Of a stretch of DNA of 64,000 nucleotides, positions 26,264-37,308 are shown one piece after another. The translations under genes were made by a program, and so were the position numbers. Position 1 is the stretch's first letter. Each line of letters starts with the position of its first letter. A model generated the notes under the pieces. The model searched no databases and was not told the DNA's origin. It was given only the letters and a program-made list of their open reading frames with translations. The DNA is from Cornus controversa (taxonomy: Eukaryota > Streptophyta > Magnoliopsida > Cornales > Cornaceae): contig CM048845.1 in the NCBI GenBank assembly GCA_026545225.1, positions 31,494,001 through 31,558,000 of the forward strand, in the 5' to 3' direction.

Positions 26264-26417
26264 AAAAAAAAAAAAAAGATGTTGTACTTGAACTGAATCT
26301 AAGAGAGGTGAACGTCGGCAAACCTTATTCTCATTTTTAGAATGGTTGTTCCCAAATTTCAAACCCAATTTGGAATCTGAAACATACCGCTTTGGGCGAG
26401 GACATTTACCAATGCAC
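26264..26417 (-). mobile_element. Au-like SINE in copy A, 19-bp target duplication
   Basis: A run of 14 A (26264-26277; T tail on the minus strand) is followed by 'gagaggtgaacgtcggcaaa', 'cttattctcatttttagaa' and 'gcaccaag'. These are the same body motifs as the SINE at 11148 (gagaggtagatgtcggctag, tcctcatttttggag). CAAGCATTCTGTCGAGCAT (26245-26263) and CAAGCATTCTGTCGAACAT (26418-26436) are the flanking duplications. Confidence 0.82.
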
Positions 26418-26602
26418 CAAGCATTCTGTCGAACATGTTAAGTGAAAACTGGTGTTTTCCCGCATATAACAATATTATATGCTTAGATGAATCAAAAAAC
26501 AAATTAAACTCACCCAACCTCTATTCCATAATTTCGAAGAGAAGACATAGATGAATCAAATAATACAGTAGTGATTGAAAATATAAACAACCTACCTTTA
26601 CT

Positions 26603-26640
<38 letters not shown>

Positions 26641-27204
26641 TTAGAAAGATTCATTACACACCGCTATACAATATATACATTTAGATATTCTAATTAGAAA
26701 AACAACACATTGTTTTTTATCTTCTAGTTTTTTCTTGTGTTTTTCGAATGAATATGGACTTATCCACGATTAGCGGAACTATTTCTATGGACTTATTTGT
26801 ATCTATATAATACATTTAGAGAGAACCTGGATAAAGAGGATGATGATGGAGTAGAAGAGTGACGCTGATGATGGAGTTCTCTAAACTAGGTCATCTGTGA
26901 ATTCTCTGAGCTCGGTAAAGATGGAGTCTGACGATAGAGTGGAGAGAGTGATCGGTGCTAGTGACGATGGAGTCGAGAGTTCAATTGAATTTTACGCTGA
27001 TTTGGAATTAAAATTATGACTCTGAACTTTGGAATTATAATCGAGGAATTGGGCCATTTTGAATTCAAACTGAATTCCAATTCCATATATGTGAAGTGAA
27101 ACCAAACAAAACATATCCATGGTTAGAAACAAACTTGTACATTTTATTTTCAAATTAACTAACCAATCATTCCTCATTTTCAACTATGAAACATATATTT
27201 CATG

Positions 27205-27298
27205 ATTCATGAGCTCCCACATTATGGATGATTTCTCTGTCTTTAGACCTTCTTTTGATTCATGCCTTCATAATCTTACAATGTGGGAGCTCATGAAT
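27205..27298. other. Foldback junction with a 56-bp inverted gypsy RT piece between copies A and B
   Basis: Two 19-bp perfect inverted arms (27205-27223 and 27280-27298) carry the receptor-kinase C-terminal codons. The 56 bp between them (27224-27279) read on the plus strand as MDDFSVF followed by a 'SFDSCLHNL' type sequence, the gypsy RT catalytic segment. The adjoining gypsy RT (27885 to 27299) lies on the minus strand and stops exactly before this motif. The catalytic segment is therefore inverted relative to the rest of the same fragment. Confidence 0.8.
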
Positions 27299-28070
27299 AC
27301 CTCTAAGAACCTGTCCACCATATCTGAAAAAATAAACATCATGTACCATTGAAAAGTTGCCGGTGCATTGCATAGCCCAAAGGGTATGCGTCTATATGCA
27401 AATGTTCTGTATGGACATGTCAAGGTTATCTTTTCTTGGTCTTGCAGGTCTATTGAAGCTTGATTATAGCTGGAACATCTGTTTAAGAAGCAATAAAAAT
27501 TTTGGCTCGCAAGCCTTTCTAGGATTTGATCTATAAATGGAAGTGAGAAGTGATCTTTCCTAGTGGAAGAATTTTGCTTCCTATAATCAATACACACCCT
27601 CCATCTGGTGGTTGTGCATTGAGGAACTAACTCTCCTTGTTCATTTTAGAGCACGGTGATGTATGATTTGTTTGGCACCACTTGTGTGGGACTTATCCAC
27701 TTGATATCTGAGATGGGGTATATAATACCGGCATCTAGCAATTTTACCACCTCCTTCATGACTACTTCTTTCATATTAGGGTTTTGCCTACGCTGTGTCT
27801 CTCTCAAAGTCTTTGCATCATCTTCCAAATGTATACGATGCATACAAATGAAGGATCTATGCCTTCTAAATCGGTAACACTTCACCCTATAGTGCCTTTA
27901 TGTTCCTTAAGTACCATTATGAGTGAACAGTCTTGATCATTTGTTAGATTGAAGTTATGATGACTGGAAGGGTGTCATTTGGGCCAAGGAACATATACTT
28001 GAGAGTAGCCAGTAAGGGCTTGAGTTTAAGTTATAGAGGAGACACAAGGGATGGAATTGGAGAAGTACTT
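27299..28070 (-). pseudogene. Ty3/gypsy pol fragment (copy B)
   Basis: From high to low coordinates the order is: linker with 'LLDAGIIYPISDIKWISPTQ' (27885-27646 frame), 'MCIDYRKQNSSTRKDHFSLP' (from 27597), 'FIDQILERLASQNFYCFLNR', 'AYRRIPFGLCNAPATFQ' and 'FSDMVDRFLEVF' near 27305. The frame then meets the foldback junction and loses the F/YxDD active-site motif. It is a non-functional fragment of a chromoviral/gypsy-type reverse transcriptase. Confidence 0.85.
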
Positions 28071-28787
28071 GAAAAACCACAGCCACCACTACTACTTTTT
28101 TCTCTCTCATCTCCTCCTTCAACCACCACAGCCACCAACCACAACCACAACCATCGCCACCAACCACTGCTGCCAATGACAACCACCATCTCCTCCTCCA
28201 ACCACTGCTACCAACAACAACCACCACCACCAGACTTTCTCTCTCTCTCTCAAACCTCCCCTCACTCTCTCTCTCTGTCGAATCCAAACAATAATCCAAA
28301 CTATTCTTTGCCAAAAACACACACACACACACATACTCACACACATATACATCACAGAGAACAAAACTCCAAACCCAAAATCCTTTATAATGCCCAACCA
28401 CAACCACCAACCACTGCCACTAACCACAGCCACAATCCCTAAATCACAGTGACCAAATCTACAATTCACAACCATAGTCACCAAATCCACAACCACAATC
28501 CCAACCACAGTCACCACCACAACCATAATCCCAACCACAGTCACTAAATCCACCACCACTATCCACAACCACAGTCACCACCACCACAATCCCAACCACA
28601 GTCACCACAAAACACCCAATCTGCGTTTTCCTAAGTGGGTGAGGCCTCAACTCAAGAGTTGGCCGCCGACCGAGATGCAACGTGGTGCGAACTGAAACCT
28701 TGAAGATTCCAGTCCCTCTGCCTTGGGCTACGAACTCCGGTAGAGCCCGAATATCCCGCCGATGAGACAAACCCAAATCTGATACAC

Positions 28788-28862
<75 letters not shown>

Positions 28863-30910
28863 TGTGTGTGTATATAGAAAAATTGTTTGAAGATGATGGG
28901 TCTTCACTTCTCGGCGATGATGGAGCTCGGTTTCGGTGGTGAGAAACGGTGATGATGGTGGCCAGAATTGGGTCAATTTTGGTCGGTGGTGGTGCTAATG
29001 ATGAACTGAGTAGACAGAAGCTATGTATAGCTATATAGATTTAGACTATATATATATAATGGTGATGGAGGTGTGTGGTGAAGGGGTTGGTTGTGGGAGT
29101 TCGACAGTAGTGGTGGTGGTTGTGGTTGGTGGCAGTGGTGGTAAATATATATGTATATATATATATAATGTAATAATAGGGCATAGTTTGGGGCATTTTG
29201 GTCCATTAGGCAGGGTTAAATATGTAATTTTAGTATTCAAAAAGGTTAGGTCAAAAGTCAAAAGGTAGCATGGTCTTTTTACCATCAAAAAGTGGTCTGA
29301 CACTGCCTACTTTTGGCAGGAGGGGGTGTATGTGATATACGACACAAATCTCAGGGGGTGTTGGTGACAAAATTACACAAAATTGTAGCCGCGTGACAAT
29401 ATCTCAAACCTCAAGGGGTGTCAATGAAGTTAACCCAAAAATTTATTTTACATGGCTGGATGGTTAGCTTGATTAAGCTAAGCACATAACTAAGTTACAT
29501 GTGAGACCTAATTTTTGACGAAGCTATTGGATCAACATTTGTTGATTTGGTTAGCTAAAAGGAGTTTTAGCTAAGCAATAGGAGATACTCTTACACTTCC
29601 CTTAGAAGTATCGATAAGAACATTAAAATGCAATCTCTAATGTAACTATATTAAATCAACCTGTCAATAATACATATGTTCAAGCATATACAAGGTGACC
29701 TAAAGTCACGAAATTATTATAATATATTAGACCATAAAAATTAGTTGATTACCTATTTCAAGCATTTAAATGGGTTGAAATCTATTTGATTACCTTCCCT
29801 AATAATTGTTTTGAGGAAGTGAATCCTAGAATTTAATTCAAGCATTCTATCGAACATAAAAAAAAAATGTTGTACTTGAGATGATTTTGAGAGAGGTGGA
29901 TGTCGGCAAACCTTATTCTCATTTTTAGAAAGGCTGTTCCCAAATTTCAAACCCAATTTTGAATCTGAAATATACCGCTTTGGGCAAGGACACTTACCAT
30001 CACACCAAGCAGTCTGTCGAACATGTTAAGTGCAAACTGGTGTTTTCCCACATATAACAATATTATATGCTTAGATGAATCAAAAAAACAAATTAAACTC
30101 ACCCAACCTTTATTCCATAATTTCGAAGAGAAGACATAGATGAATCAAGTAATACAATAGGGATTGAAAATATAGACAACCTACCTTTACTATATATATA
30201 TATATAGACGTAGAAAGATTCATTACACACCGCTATATAATATATACATTTAGATATTCTAATTAGAAAAACAACACATTGTTTTTCATCTTCTAGTTTT
30301 TCCTTGTGTTTTTCAAATAAATATGGACTTATCCATGATTAGCTGAACTATTTCTATGGACTTATTTGCATCTATATAATACATATAGAGAACCTGGAGA
30401 GAGAGGATGATGATGGAGTAGAAGAGTGACGCTGATGATGGAGTTCTCTAAACTAGGTCATATGTGAATTCTCTAAGCTCGGTGAAGATGGAATCTGACG
30501 ATAGAGTGGAGAGAGTGATTGGTGCTAGTGACGATGGAGTCGGGAAAGTTATCTGTGTTCGGTGACGATGGAGTCGAGAGTTCGATTGAATTTTAAGTTG
30601 GAATTAAAATTATGACTCTGAGCTTTGGAATTATAATCGAAGAATTGGGCCATTTTGAATTCAAACTGAATTCCGCTTCCATATTTGTGTAGTGAAACCA
30701 AAAAAAAAATTTGGAATTGGCCCCCCCAATTCCAATTCCAAGGGCCCAATTCCAAACATCCGAACAAACCCTTTATTCATTTTCTTCCCCACTTTGCCAA
30801 TATACATGTTTAGAAACAAACTTGTACATTTTATTTTCAAATTAACTAACTAGTCATTCCTCACTTTCAACTATAAAACATATGTTTCATGATTCATGAG
30901 CTCCCACATT
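27386..30910. repeat. Segmental duplication, copy B (3.5 kb)
   Basis: Partner of 23900-27223. It ends at 30910 inside the C-terminal coding end of the receptor kinase (30871-35037), where copy A breaks off. It has an extra segment near 30700-30790 (C-rich 'ggcccccccaattcc', 'gaattgg' inverted repeats) absent from copy A, and an extra 'gatggagtcgggaaagttatctgtg' near 30532. Confidence 0.85.
29858..30005 (-). mobile_element. Au-like SINE in copy B
   Basis: Same SINE insertion as at 26264-26417, with its flanking duplication preserved (CAAGCATTCTATCGAACAT at 29839-29857 and CAAGCAGTCTGTCGAACAT at 30006-30024) and a shorter A run (10). Because both copies share the insertion site, the SINE came before the segmental duplication. 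Confidence 0.82.
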
Positions 30911-31232
30911 GTGATAGCATGCTTGGGCAGTGGGGGCTTGCGAACAAGGAACTGTCGGCAAACCTGTTCCATTGTTGGCTGAGATTTTTGATTGGGATGT
31001 ACACATGCTAGTGCTAGCCTTGTTACAAGAACCACATCCTGAACAACCGATTGATTTGCAGGAAGGAGAGGACGTGGATCCATAACATCCTTCAACATTA
31101 TATGTTGAGCTAATGCCAATGATAGTGAGGACAGAAGTTCTCTTGGATGTCTTCCCATTATTGTTTCGAGGGCCACAACTCCGAAACTATAAACATCACA
31201 TTTTTCAGTCACAATCATGGTGAAGGCAAGTT
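30871..31232 (-). CDS. Kinase exon 2 of the receptor kinase (C-lobe)
   Basis: The acceptor TTGATGCAG is followed by '[20 protein letters not shown]' (APE completion, DVYSFG motif), '[18 protein letters not shown]', '[20 protein letters not shown]' and the C-terminal [12 protein letters not shown] with TAG at 30873-30871. Joins exon 1 in phase 1 (CCA-G/AA). The last codons lie in the segmental duplication and recur at the end of copy A. Confidence 0.85.
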
Positions 31233-31427
31233 CTGCATCAACAAAAAATAAAAAGTATGCAAGTGATGCATCAACAAGAAATATACATGTAAGAGGAAAC
31301 CAAGTTTTACTTTATCCTTTGCAATAAGAAAGAAAAACATTAATTACAATGTTGCAAATAAATATTATAGAATTTATTCATCTATTTGTCTCCTATATCC
31401 ATAGTGAAGCAATTACAAATACATTTA

Positions 31428-31561
31428 GGGTGTGTTCGGTTTCATGGAATTAGAGCTTGGGAATTGGAATTGGAAATTTTTTTGTTAATGATTAACAGAA
31501 TTTTATTAACAAAATTTTATTCAATACCACCAATTCCAATTCCGCGCAGCCGAACACAACC
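31428..31561. mobile_element. Tourist-like MITE in the kinase intron, TSD TTA
   Basis: Ends GGGTGTGTTCGGTTTCATGG and CGCAGCCGAACACAACC are inverted with a few mismatches. TTA occurs at 31425-31427 and 31562-31564. A length of 134 bp and a TTA duplication fit a PIF/Harbinger-derived MITE. The interior is AT-rich with 'gaattggaattgg' at both sides. Confidence 0.75.
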
Positions 31562-31888
31562 TTAGTTATTTTTCCTTGTGATTTTTTACAGATAGTGAGA
31601 AGTGATATTTTTAAAAAAAAAAAAACTAAAAGGCAGCCTCTAACTAGACAGACAGAATTAATTCCAACAACATTAGTAAATTTAGTATAGTGTTAGAGTG
31701 CTCAAGGTTGTATGACAAGAGAGAAGTACTAATGTACCATGAAGTGTTAATATATGAGGAAAGACAATTATACCAAGTAGAGACCTGTTGTCCATGGACA
31801 AGATTATTTTGAGTACATGACTAGTCAAGCTATAAAACTGTTCCACTGGTGTGATATATCTAAGTTTAAGAAGCTGTGATATATATAC

Positions 31889-32170
31889 TTGGAGCAACAT
31901 ATTCGTAAGTGGCTACCATCAAGGTTTTATTTGAAGATCAGGAAGTCAGAGACAAGCATCTAGTTTTGAATTCAAAAGAATGTTGTTGCTTGACAATCAC
32001 AATGCATGTAAGCTAAAGCATGGGCAATGCCTTTCACCACATTCACCCTCTTTATCCAATCCAATTCCACAGTTTCAACTTCTTTTGTCAAGATTGAAGA
32101 TAGGCTTCCCCTCTCCCTTGTATTCAGAAACTAGAAACATGCATAGCTTATTAGCTTGTGTAGACAGAAT
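31889..32170 (-). pseudogene. Degenerate second kinase exon inside the receptor-kinase intron
   Basis: 31889-32170 matches the functional kinase exon at about 32379-32700: 'ggagcaacatattcgtaagt' against 'ggagcaacatatccataagt', 'aaaagaatgttgttgcttga', 'gcaatgcctttcaccacattcaccct' and 'aggcttcccct'. Deletions and stops abolish the frame, including the region of the catalytic loop. It is a partial tandem copy of the kinase exon retained in the intron. Confidence 0.8.
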
Positions 32171-32376
32171 TTTCATTAACTTTCAAACTAGTATGGAAAA
32201 CAGAAGTATTTTTATATATTATATGTATGTAGGTGTTCATATTATAATTGTATAATACGCAATTTTGTTAAATATGTTTAGTAGAAAAATAGAAGTTATT
32301 ATACTAATCAAGCCATAACATCACTCCCTTTCACAGAATGAATGGTAGATACAAGTAAAGAATAGCAGTGCTATAC

Positions 32377-33208
32377 CTGGAGCAACATATCCATAAGTGC
32401 CTACTATCACGGTATGATTAGACGAATCTGGATACAACAATCTAGCAGTGCCAAAATCAGCGACACAAGCGTTCGATTCTGAATTTAAAAGAATGTTGTT
32501 GCTTGAAATGTCACGGTGAAGAATGGGTGGGGTGCAATCATGATGCATGTAAGACAAAGCATTGGCAATGCCTTTCACCACATTCACCCTTATAGTCCAA
32601 TTCATTTCCACAGCTTCAAGTTCATTTCTCAAGACCAAAAACAGGCTTCCCCTTTCCATGTACTCATAAACCAAAAACATGCATTGCTTGTGTAGACAGA
32701 ACCCATAAAGCTTGACAATGTTCCGATGCCGTATTTGTGATAAAAAGTGTGCCTCGTTCCTGAAACTTTTATCGTAAGCCGGATCTTCGCCTTCCAAACG
32801 ATGAAGTTTCTTCAATGCAACAATTTTCCCACTAGGCAGCTGTGCTCTATAAACACTCCCATAACCTCCGGTCCCAATACAATATCTAATGTCAAAGTCC
32901 TCTGTAGCGTTGATGATATCTTCGTATGCCATTGTCCCGTCATAGTTCCATATTGAGAACAAATCTCCATGCTTTGTCACTCTTGACTGAGATTGGGTTT
33001 TCTTAACCTTACATTTAGAGTAGTACAAATAACCTAGAATTAGGAAGACAATGAAAATTGGAATTGGAAGAAAAATTGCAATTCTTTTAATTGCAATTCT
33101 TTTCTTGGGAGATTGTTGCATTGAAGAAACTTCAATTCTTGCAATTCTTTTCTTGGGAGATTGGAATTGGGAGATTGTTGCAATTCTTTTCTTGGGAGAT
33201 TGTTGCAT
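32377..33208 (-). CDS. Kinase exon 1 of the receptor kinase (juxtamembrane, TM, N-lobe to activation loop)
   Basis: Begins with three QSPKKRIA-type repeats, then the TM helix. The Gly-rich loop is IGTGGYGSVY, VAIK is VALKK, the catalytic loop is HRDISSNNILL, the metal-binding motif is VADFGTARLL, and the exon ends GTYGYVAP at the donor site (32377/32376). All catalytic residues are present. It lies in the same frame as the LRR block 33706-33308 but stops intervene (33209-33310). Alone it would encode a membrane-anchored kinase without an ectodomain. Confidence 0.85.
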
Positions 33209-33210
33209 TG
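33100..33210 (-). repeat. Short tandem repeats coding a QSPKKRIA juxtamembrane array
   Basis: 'aattcttttcttgggagatt' recurs three times (about 33084-33113, 33139-33163 and 33182-33205), giving repeated SPKKRIA motifs just outside the TM segment. The repetition is unusual for this family, where a single KKRIA-type segment is expected. Confidence 0.75.
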
Positions 33211-33215
33211 GGAGA

Positions 33216-33256
33216 TTATATGCGTAACATACATTTAGAGTATGTTACGCATATAA
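33216..33256. repeat. Perfect 17-bp inverted repeat (hairpin) between LRR and kinase blocks
   Basis: TTATATGCGTAACATAC (33216-33232) and GTATGTTACGCATATAA (33240-33256) are exact reverse complements around a 7-base loop (ATTTAGA). It marks the point where the LRR end and kinase frames are disconnected, and may be a template-switch scar or a tiny insertion. Confidence 0.9.
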
Positions 33257-33307
33257 GAGATGGGGGAATGATGCCAGAGAGGTTATTGTGAGAGAGATCT
33301 AGGGATG

Positions 33308-35037
33308 TTATGGGGTAGTGCCCCAGTTGGGGAGGTCAACAGTTGATAAAGAAAAAAGGTTAGCTATCTGAAGCGGGATGCTGCCATTCAAGGAGTTGTG
33401 GCTCAAATTCAAATATTGCAAATTAGTTGGGACTGGTATGGAGCCAGCGAGTTGGTTTGAGGAAATGTCAAGATGTGTGAGTTCAGTTAATTTGGTAAGG
33501 TCTTGAGGTAGGGAACCCTGTATCTCGTTATAGGAAAGGTGTAGATTTTTCAAGGATTTCATATTCCCGATTTCTTGAGGTAGAGAACCATTGATTTGAT
33601 TTGAAGCAAGGTACAAGTCCATCAGTTCAGACAATCGACCCAGACTGGAAGGAATTGGGCCTGTGATTTGGTTGTTACTAAAGTTTAGCTCAACCAAATT
33701 CTTCAAGTTCCTATTTCTGGAGGGATGGAACTATTGATTGAATTGGAAGCAAGGTACAAGTCCATCAGTTCAGACAATCGACCCAGACTGGAAGGAATTG
33801 GGCCTGTGATTTGGTTGTTACTAAAGTCTAGCTCAACCAAATTCTTCAAGTTCCCTATTTCTGGAGGGATGGAACCATTGATTGAATTTGAAGCAAGGGA
33901 GAGAAAAACCAAATCCGTTAAATGACCTAGAGTAGAAGGAATTGGACCTACGAGTTGGTTGTAACCCAGATTTAGCTCAATCAGATTCTTCAGATTTCCT
34001 ACTTGTAGAGGAATGGAACCATTGATTGAATTGGAATTCACCCAGAGTCGGGTGAGATTTGTCAAAAACCCAAAAGCAGATGGAATTGGTCCATAGAGAT
34101 CGTTCTCACTAAGGTCCAGTGAGGTGAGATTGGATAAGTTGCCAAGAGCAGATGGTATTGGTCCATAGAGATCGTTCTCACTAAGGTCCAGTGAGATCAG
34201 ATTGGATAAGTTGCCAAGAGCAGATGGTATTGGTCCATAGAGATCGTTCTCACTAAGGTCCAGTGAGATCAGATTGGATAAGTTGCCAAGAGCAGGAGGG
34301 ATTGGACTGTGAAGGTAGTTGTTGCGACTAAGGCCCAGTGAGATCAGATTGGATAAGTTGCCAAGAGCAGGAGGGATTGGACTGTGAAGGTAGTTGTTGC
34401 GACTAAGGTCCAGTGAGATCAGATTGGATAAGTTGCCAAGAGCAGGAGGGATTGGACCGTAAAGGTTGTTGTTGCGACTAAGATTTAGAGAAACCAAATT
34501 CTTTAGATTCCCTATTTTTGAAGAAATGGAACCATAAATTGCAGTATCAGAAATGTCAAGCTCTACTAATTCGGTCAGGTTTGTCAGAGAAAGAGGGAAC
34601 CAACCGTCAAGATCATTGGAGGACAAATTGAGATAGGTAAGTTTTGAAAGCATACCTATTTCATCTGGGATACTCTCATTGAGTCCATTGCCACTAAGAT
34701 CAAGACGGACAAGGTTTGGGAAGGAAGAGAAGTTAAATTTCCCCAACTTACCTTCCAAGTTAAAGCGATAAGGGAGACTAATCTCCGTGACACTTCCAGC
34801 ATCGTTACAAACTATGCCAGCCCATTTGCAATGATCATCATCTGAGGTGTTGTGTGTACGCATATCCCACCAACCACAATTATGCAAAGCCTCTGCTTCC
34901 AATTCATTTGACGACGACAATGATTTGGCCGCTGCTACCACACAAGTAGTAGAGATGGTAACATTAGATGCATAGTAAAAGAGTAATGTGGTAGACCATA
35001 TTACTAGTATTACAGAAATGGAATTGGAGGATGACAT
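33308..35037 (-). pseudogene. Receptor-kinase ectodomain with near-identical tandem LRRs
   Basis: 35037-33703 is open for 444 codons and 33706-33308 continues in a different frame. LRR units of 24 residues (NLSNLISLDLSENDLYGPIP plus SALG) recur almost unchanged as 72-75-bp DNA repeats between about 34085 and 34500, showing recent expansion. A second duplication of 144 bp (33597-33740 against 33741-33885) carries the frameshift. The ligand-binding face would vary with such unit gain and loss. Confidence 0.85.
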
Positions 35038-35460
35038 TATTAAAGTTCAAACTGATGGATTCAATTTGAAAGCAGCAGTTTGGTTCCGAGCCTCATCATA
35101 CCAAATGAGACTTTAAAGATTATATATATGAAATATAATCTATATTTTTCTTCTCTTTGTTTTACTATTTTTGAATTTTAGATTTTTTTTATTCCATTTA
35201 TATTATATATATGTATTTTATGTATGTCAAAATTAGATATAATTCTATATGCATGGAATGTTAAATGAATTTTTGTTTATACATGATTTTATTTTAATTT
35301 TTTGTTCATATTTAAAAGAAATATTTCTATGTATAAAGAATAATAAAATATTATTTAATTATATATATATTTAAAAATATTAATTTGGCCCCCCAATTAT
35401 CACTCTCTGGATCTGTCCCAAGCACTGGAAGTCAAGGTCTTATTATTGTTGGCCAATTGG
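35038..35460 (-). promoter_or_regulatory. Receptor-kinase 5' flank with a TATA-like box
   Basis: A TATA-like CATATATATAATC lies at about 35116-35128 on the minus strand, some 80 bp upstream of the ATG. The flank to about 35400 is copied at 45251-45790 (see ghost locus), including 'gcctcatcataccaaatgag' and 'ggccccccaatt'. The duplication, rather than any motif, defines its extent. Confidence 0.45.
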
Positions 35461-36644
35461 GGGCACCGTCAAGTCAGGCTATTTGAAGAGCAGGAGGGAT
35501 TGGACCATCAAGATAGTTGTTGACTAAGATTTAGATAAACCAATTGCATGCAAAAGATGGGGAGTTAAGGTTTTCCTATCAGGAAAGAAAATTTATTTAT
35601 TTTTTCTCTCTCTCACTTTTTTTCCCTTCCTTTTTGGGTTGCAAGTAATATGCATTTCTTTTTTTCCCTACAAAAATAACTCTTTTTCTTTCTTTTCTTT
35701 TAAAATTTTTAGAAATAGGACGCATGCAAATTTGCACTATTACTTATTTTAGCTTGAAAAACTATGCGTTCGAATTCAATGCAGCTGAAAGAAAGAGTAA
35801 TATCAGATGGGAGAAGTTCAGACTGTTCTAGTCCATTTATTAGAAAATAATCTTAAGAATTCTAAAAAGCAACAGTAATTAATTTCAAAAAACCAAAATA
35901 TTTTATGAAATTGGGTTCTTCTCTTAATTGTGTTTTCATATATTAGTTTCTACACAAGTGTCAATTAAAAAAAAATTCAGACTAATTTCAATTTTTTAGT
36001 ACAAATGGAAAACTGAATCAAATAGGCCATTACATTTTAATTTAGTTTAGGAGCTGCAATTTTGGGCATGGCCACTTGATGGCCATGGGCTCTTCATGAG
36101 CTTGTTAGCCTTCAATATTTGTCAATTAACTAAGAATATAAATATAATTAGTATTTGAAGGTGGTGGATATTGTCTTCAAATTCTGTTTCTATTGGACTG
36201 TTTCTTAGAGTAAACTTGTGAGAAAAAAGAATTTTACTGAAATTAGTTTTGAAAATCTCAACGGATGTGAACCAAGGCCAATAGTTTAGATTAATGTGAA
36301 AGATAGGTCTTTTTTTATAGTCTTTTCTCTTCTTAACGAATTGAGCTGCTTATAAACATCTCGGTTTTCGTGGTTAAAAAATTCATTCACACACATTCAG
36401 TAATCATGTATCAATCTAACGGGTTGCATTCATAAGGATTATATATACCTGGGCAAGTCAAAATGATGTCTGTCACAAGATCCTAAAGATCATTCAAATT
36501 ACATTTGTTTTGTTACCTTTATCATGTAAGATAAAAATGAGATCATTCAAAGCCAATATGATCACTAATTCATTGTGATGAAATTTTTTCCACCGCATAC
36601 TAGACCGGGTCTTTTCGTCAAGTCAATCTGATTGATGCATTAAG
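35461..36644 (+). other. Intergenic, no gene recognised
   Basis: AT-rich. A short piece at 35482-35535 ('gaagagcaggagggattggaccatcaagatagttgttg') resembles the LRR coding repeat of the receptor kinase (compare 34440-34475) and is a small relic. Otherwise nothing supported. Confidence 0.5.
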
Positions 36645-37308
36645 GTAACCGAGAAGGGAATGATTTTTCCTTGTATAAATGCCACAAAGTCTGTCCTTGG
36701 ACCCATAAGCAACACCTTGGAAGTCTACTATAGAAAGGGACTCAGCTAGACAATTGATAGAGATGACCCGTCATGCACGGAGTCAAAACAATAATACTTG
36801 GTCTCTCTCGCTATTAATTCCGGCCTACCCTCTTCGTGATTATAGTTGTCAACACGGCCAAGTGATGAAGACAGCTTGTCTTTTCCACAAGTCGTTTTGG
36901 TGCTTTAACATATATATCATATTGGAACCACTCTAAATATCACATAATTTTTTCTCTTTAAGATCTCATCCAAGGATTAAAATGGCGCTAGAGAAAATCC
37001 AAAATAATATGATCCTAACAATACTTTTTCTCAATCGAGTAGAATTAGAAGATGGGTGGGGGAAGTCTTGATATATTGCAGGACTATGGTATTCTGTTTG
37101 GATGGAATTGGTATTATGATATTTTTCACCATATGAGTGTGACTAATCCTAGATGCAATGTTCTTGCCTTTAGATGAATCAAATTTCTTCAATCTTTTAC
37201 ACAGTCTAAGCTACCCTGCTATGTAAATACTATTATTACCGCCAGTCCCAATGCGTAACTCTCTCTCTCTCTCTGACTGGCCATCAAAGATTTTATATAT
37301 AAAATGAG
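36645..37308. repeat. Intergenic duplicon a (partners 44668-45233, and in part 43900-44060 and 47290-47470)
   Basis: Shares with 44668-45233 the 'aaccgagaagggaatgattt', 'gtctgtccttggacccataa', 'ccaaggattaaaatggcg', 'gaattagaagatgggtgggg' and 'gtctaagctaccctg(c/a)tatg' segments, and a CT microsatellite in the same place. Partial copies at 43900-44060 and 47290-47470 share the 'ttgcaggactatg(g/t)tattct' to 'caatcttttagggtatcc' stretch. Confidence 0.82.

Larger units (their letters stand above)
23900..27223. repeat. Segmental duplication, copy A (3.3 kb)
   Basis: Matches 27386-30910 along its length: gypsy pol fragment, CCA-rich tract, the 'ccttgaagattccagtccctc' segment (25193 and 28697), TG/TA microsatellites, the 'ggctggatggttagcttgattaagctaagcac' segment (25858 and 29453), a SINE with the same target duplication, and the last codons of a receptor kinase. 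Copy A ends at 27223 in [16 protein letters not shown] (minus strand, 27220-27182), a relic of the LRR-kinase C-terminus. Confidence 0.85.
30871..35037 (-). pseudogene. LRR receptor-like kinase (MIK2-like), frameshifted
   Basis: Minus-strand gene. ATG at 35037; signal peptide (ILVIWSTTLLFYYASNV); paired-Cys LRR cap (CGWWDMR...CKWAGIVC); about 18 LRRs; a Lys/Arg-rich juxtamembrane; TM 'IFLPIPIFIVFLILGYLYY'; Ser/Thr kinase; stop at 30871. The intron 32376-31233 (GT...GCAG) splits the kinase after 'GTYGYVAP', the usual position in this subfamily. Such proteins sit in the plasma membrane and sense peptides or damage signals. Defects: one missing C near 33712 (compare the duplicate at 33855) shifts the LRR frame. 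Further shifts near 33310-33330 separate the last LRR ('SLDLSHNNLSGIIPPSL' readable in another frame) from the kinase frame. The kinase half is intact. MIK2-like is a family-level call; orthology was not tested. Confidence 0.88.

Noticed and set aside
32747-32956. Plus-strand frame opposite the kinase
   Set aside because: Antisense shadow of the conserved kinase exon.
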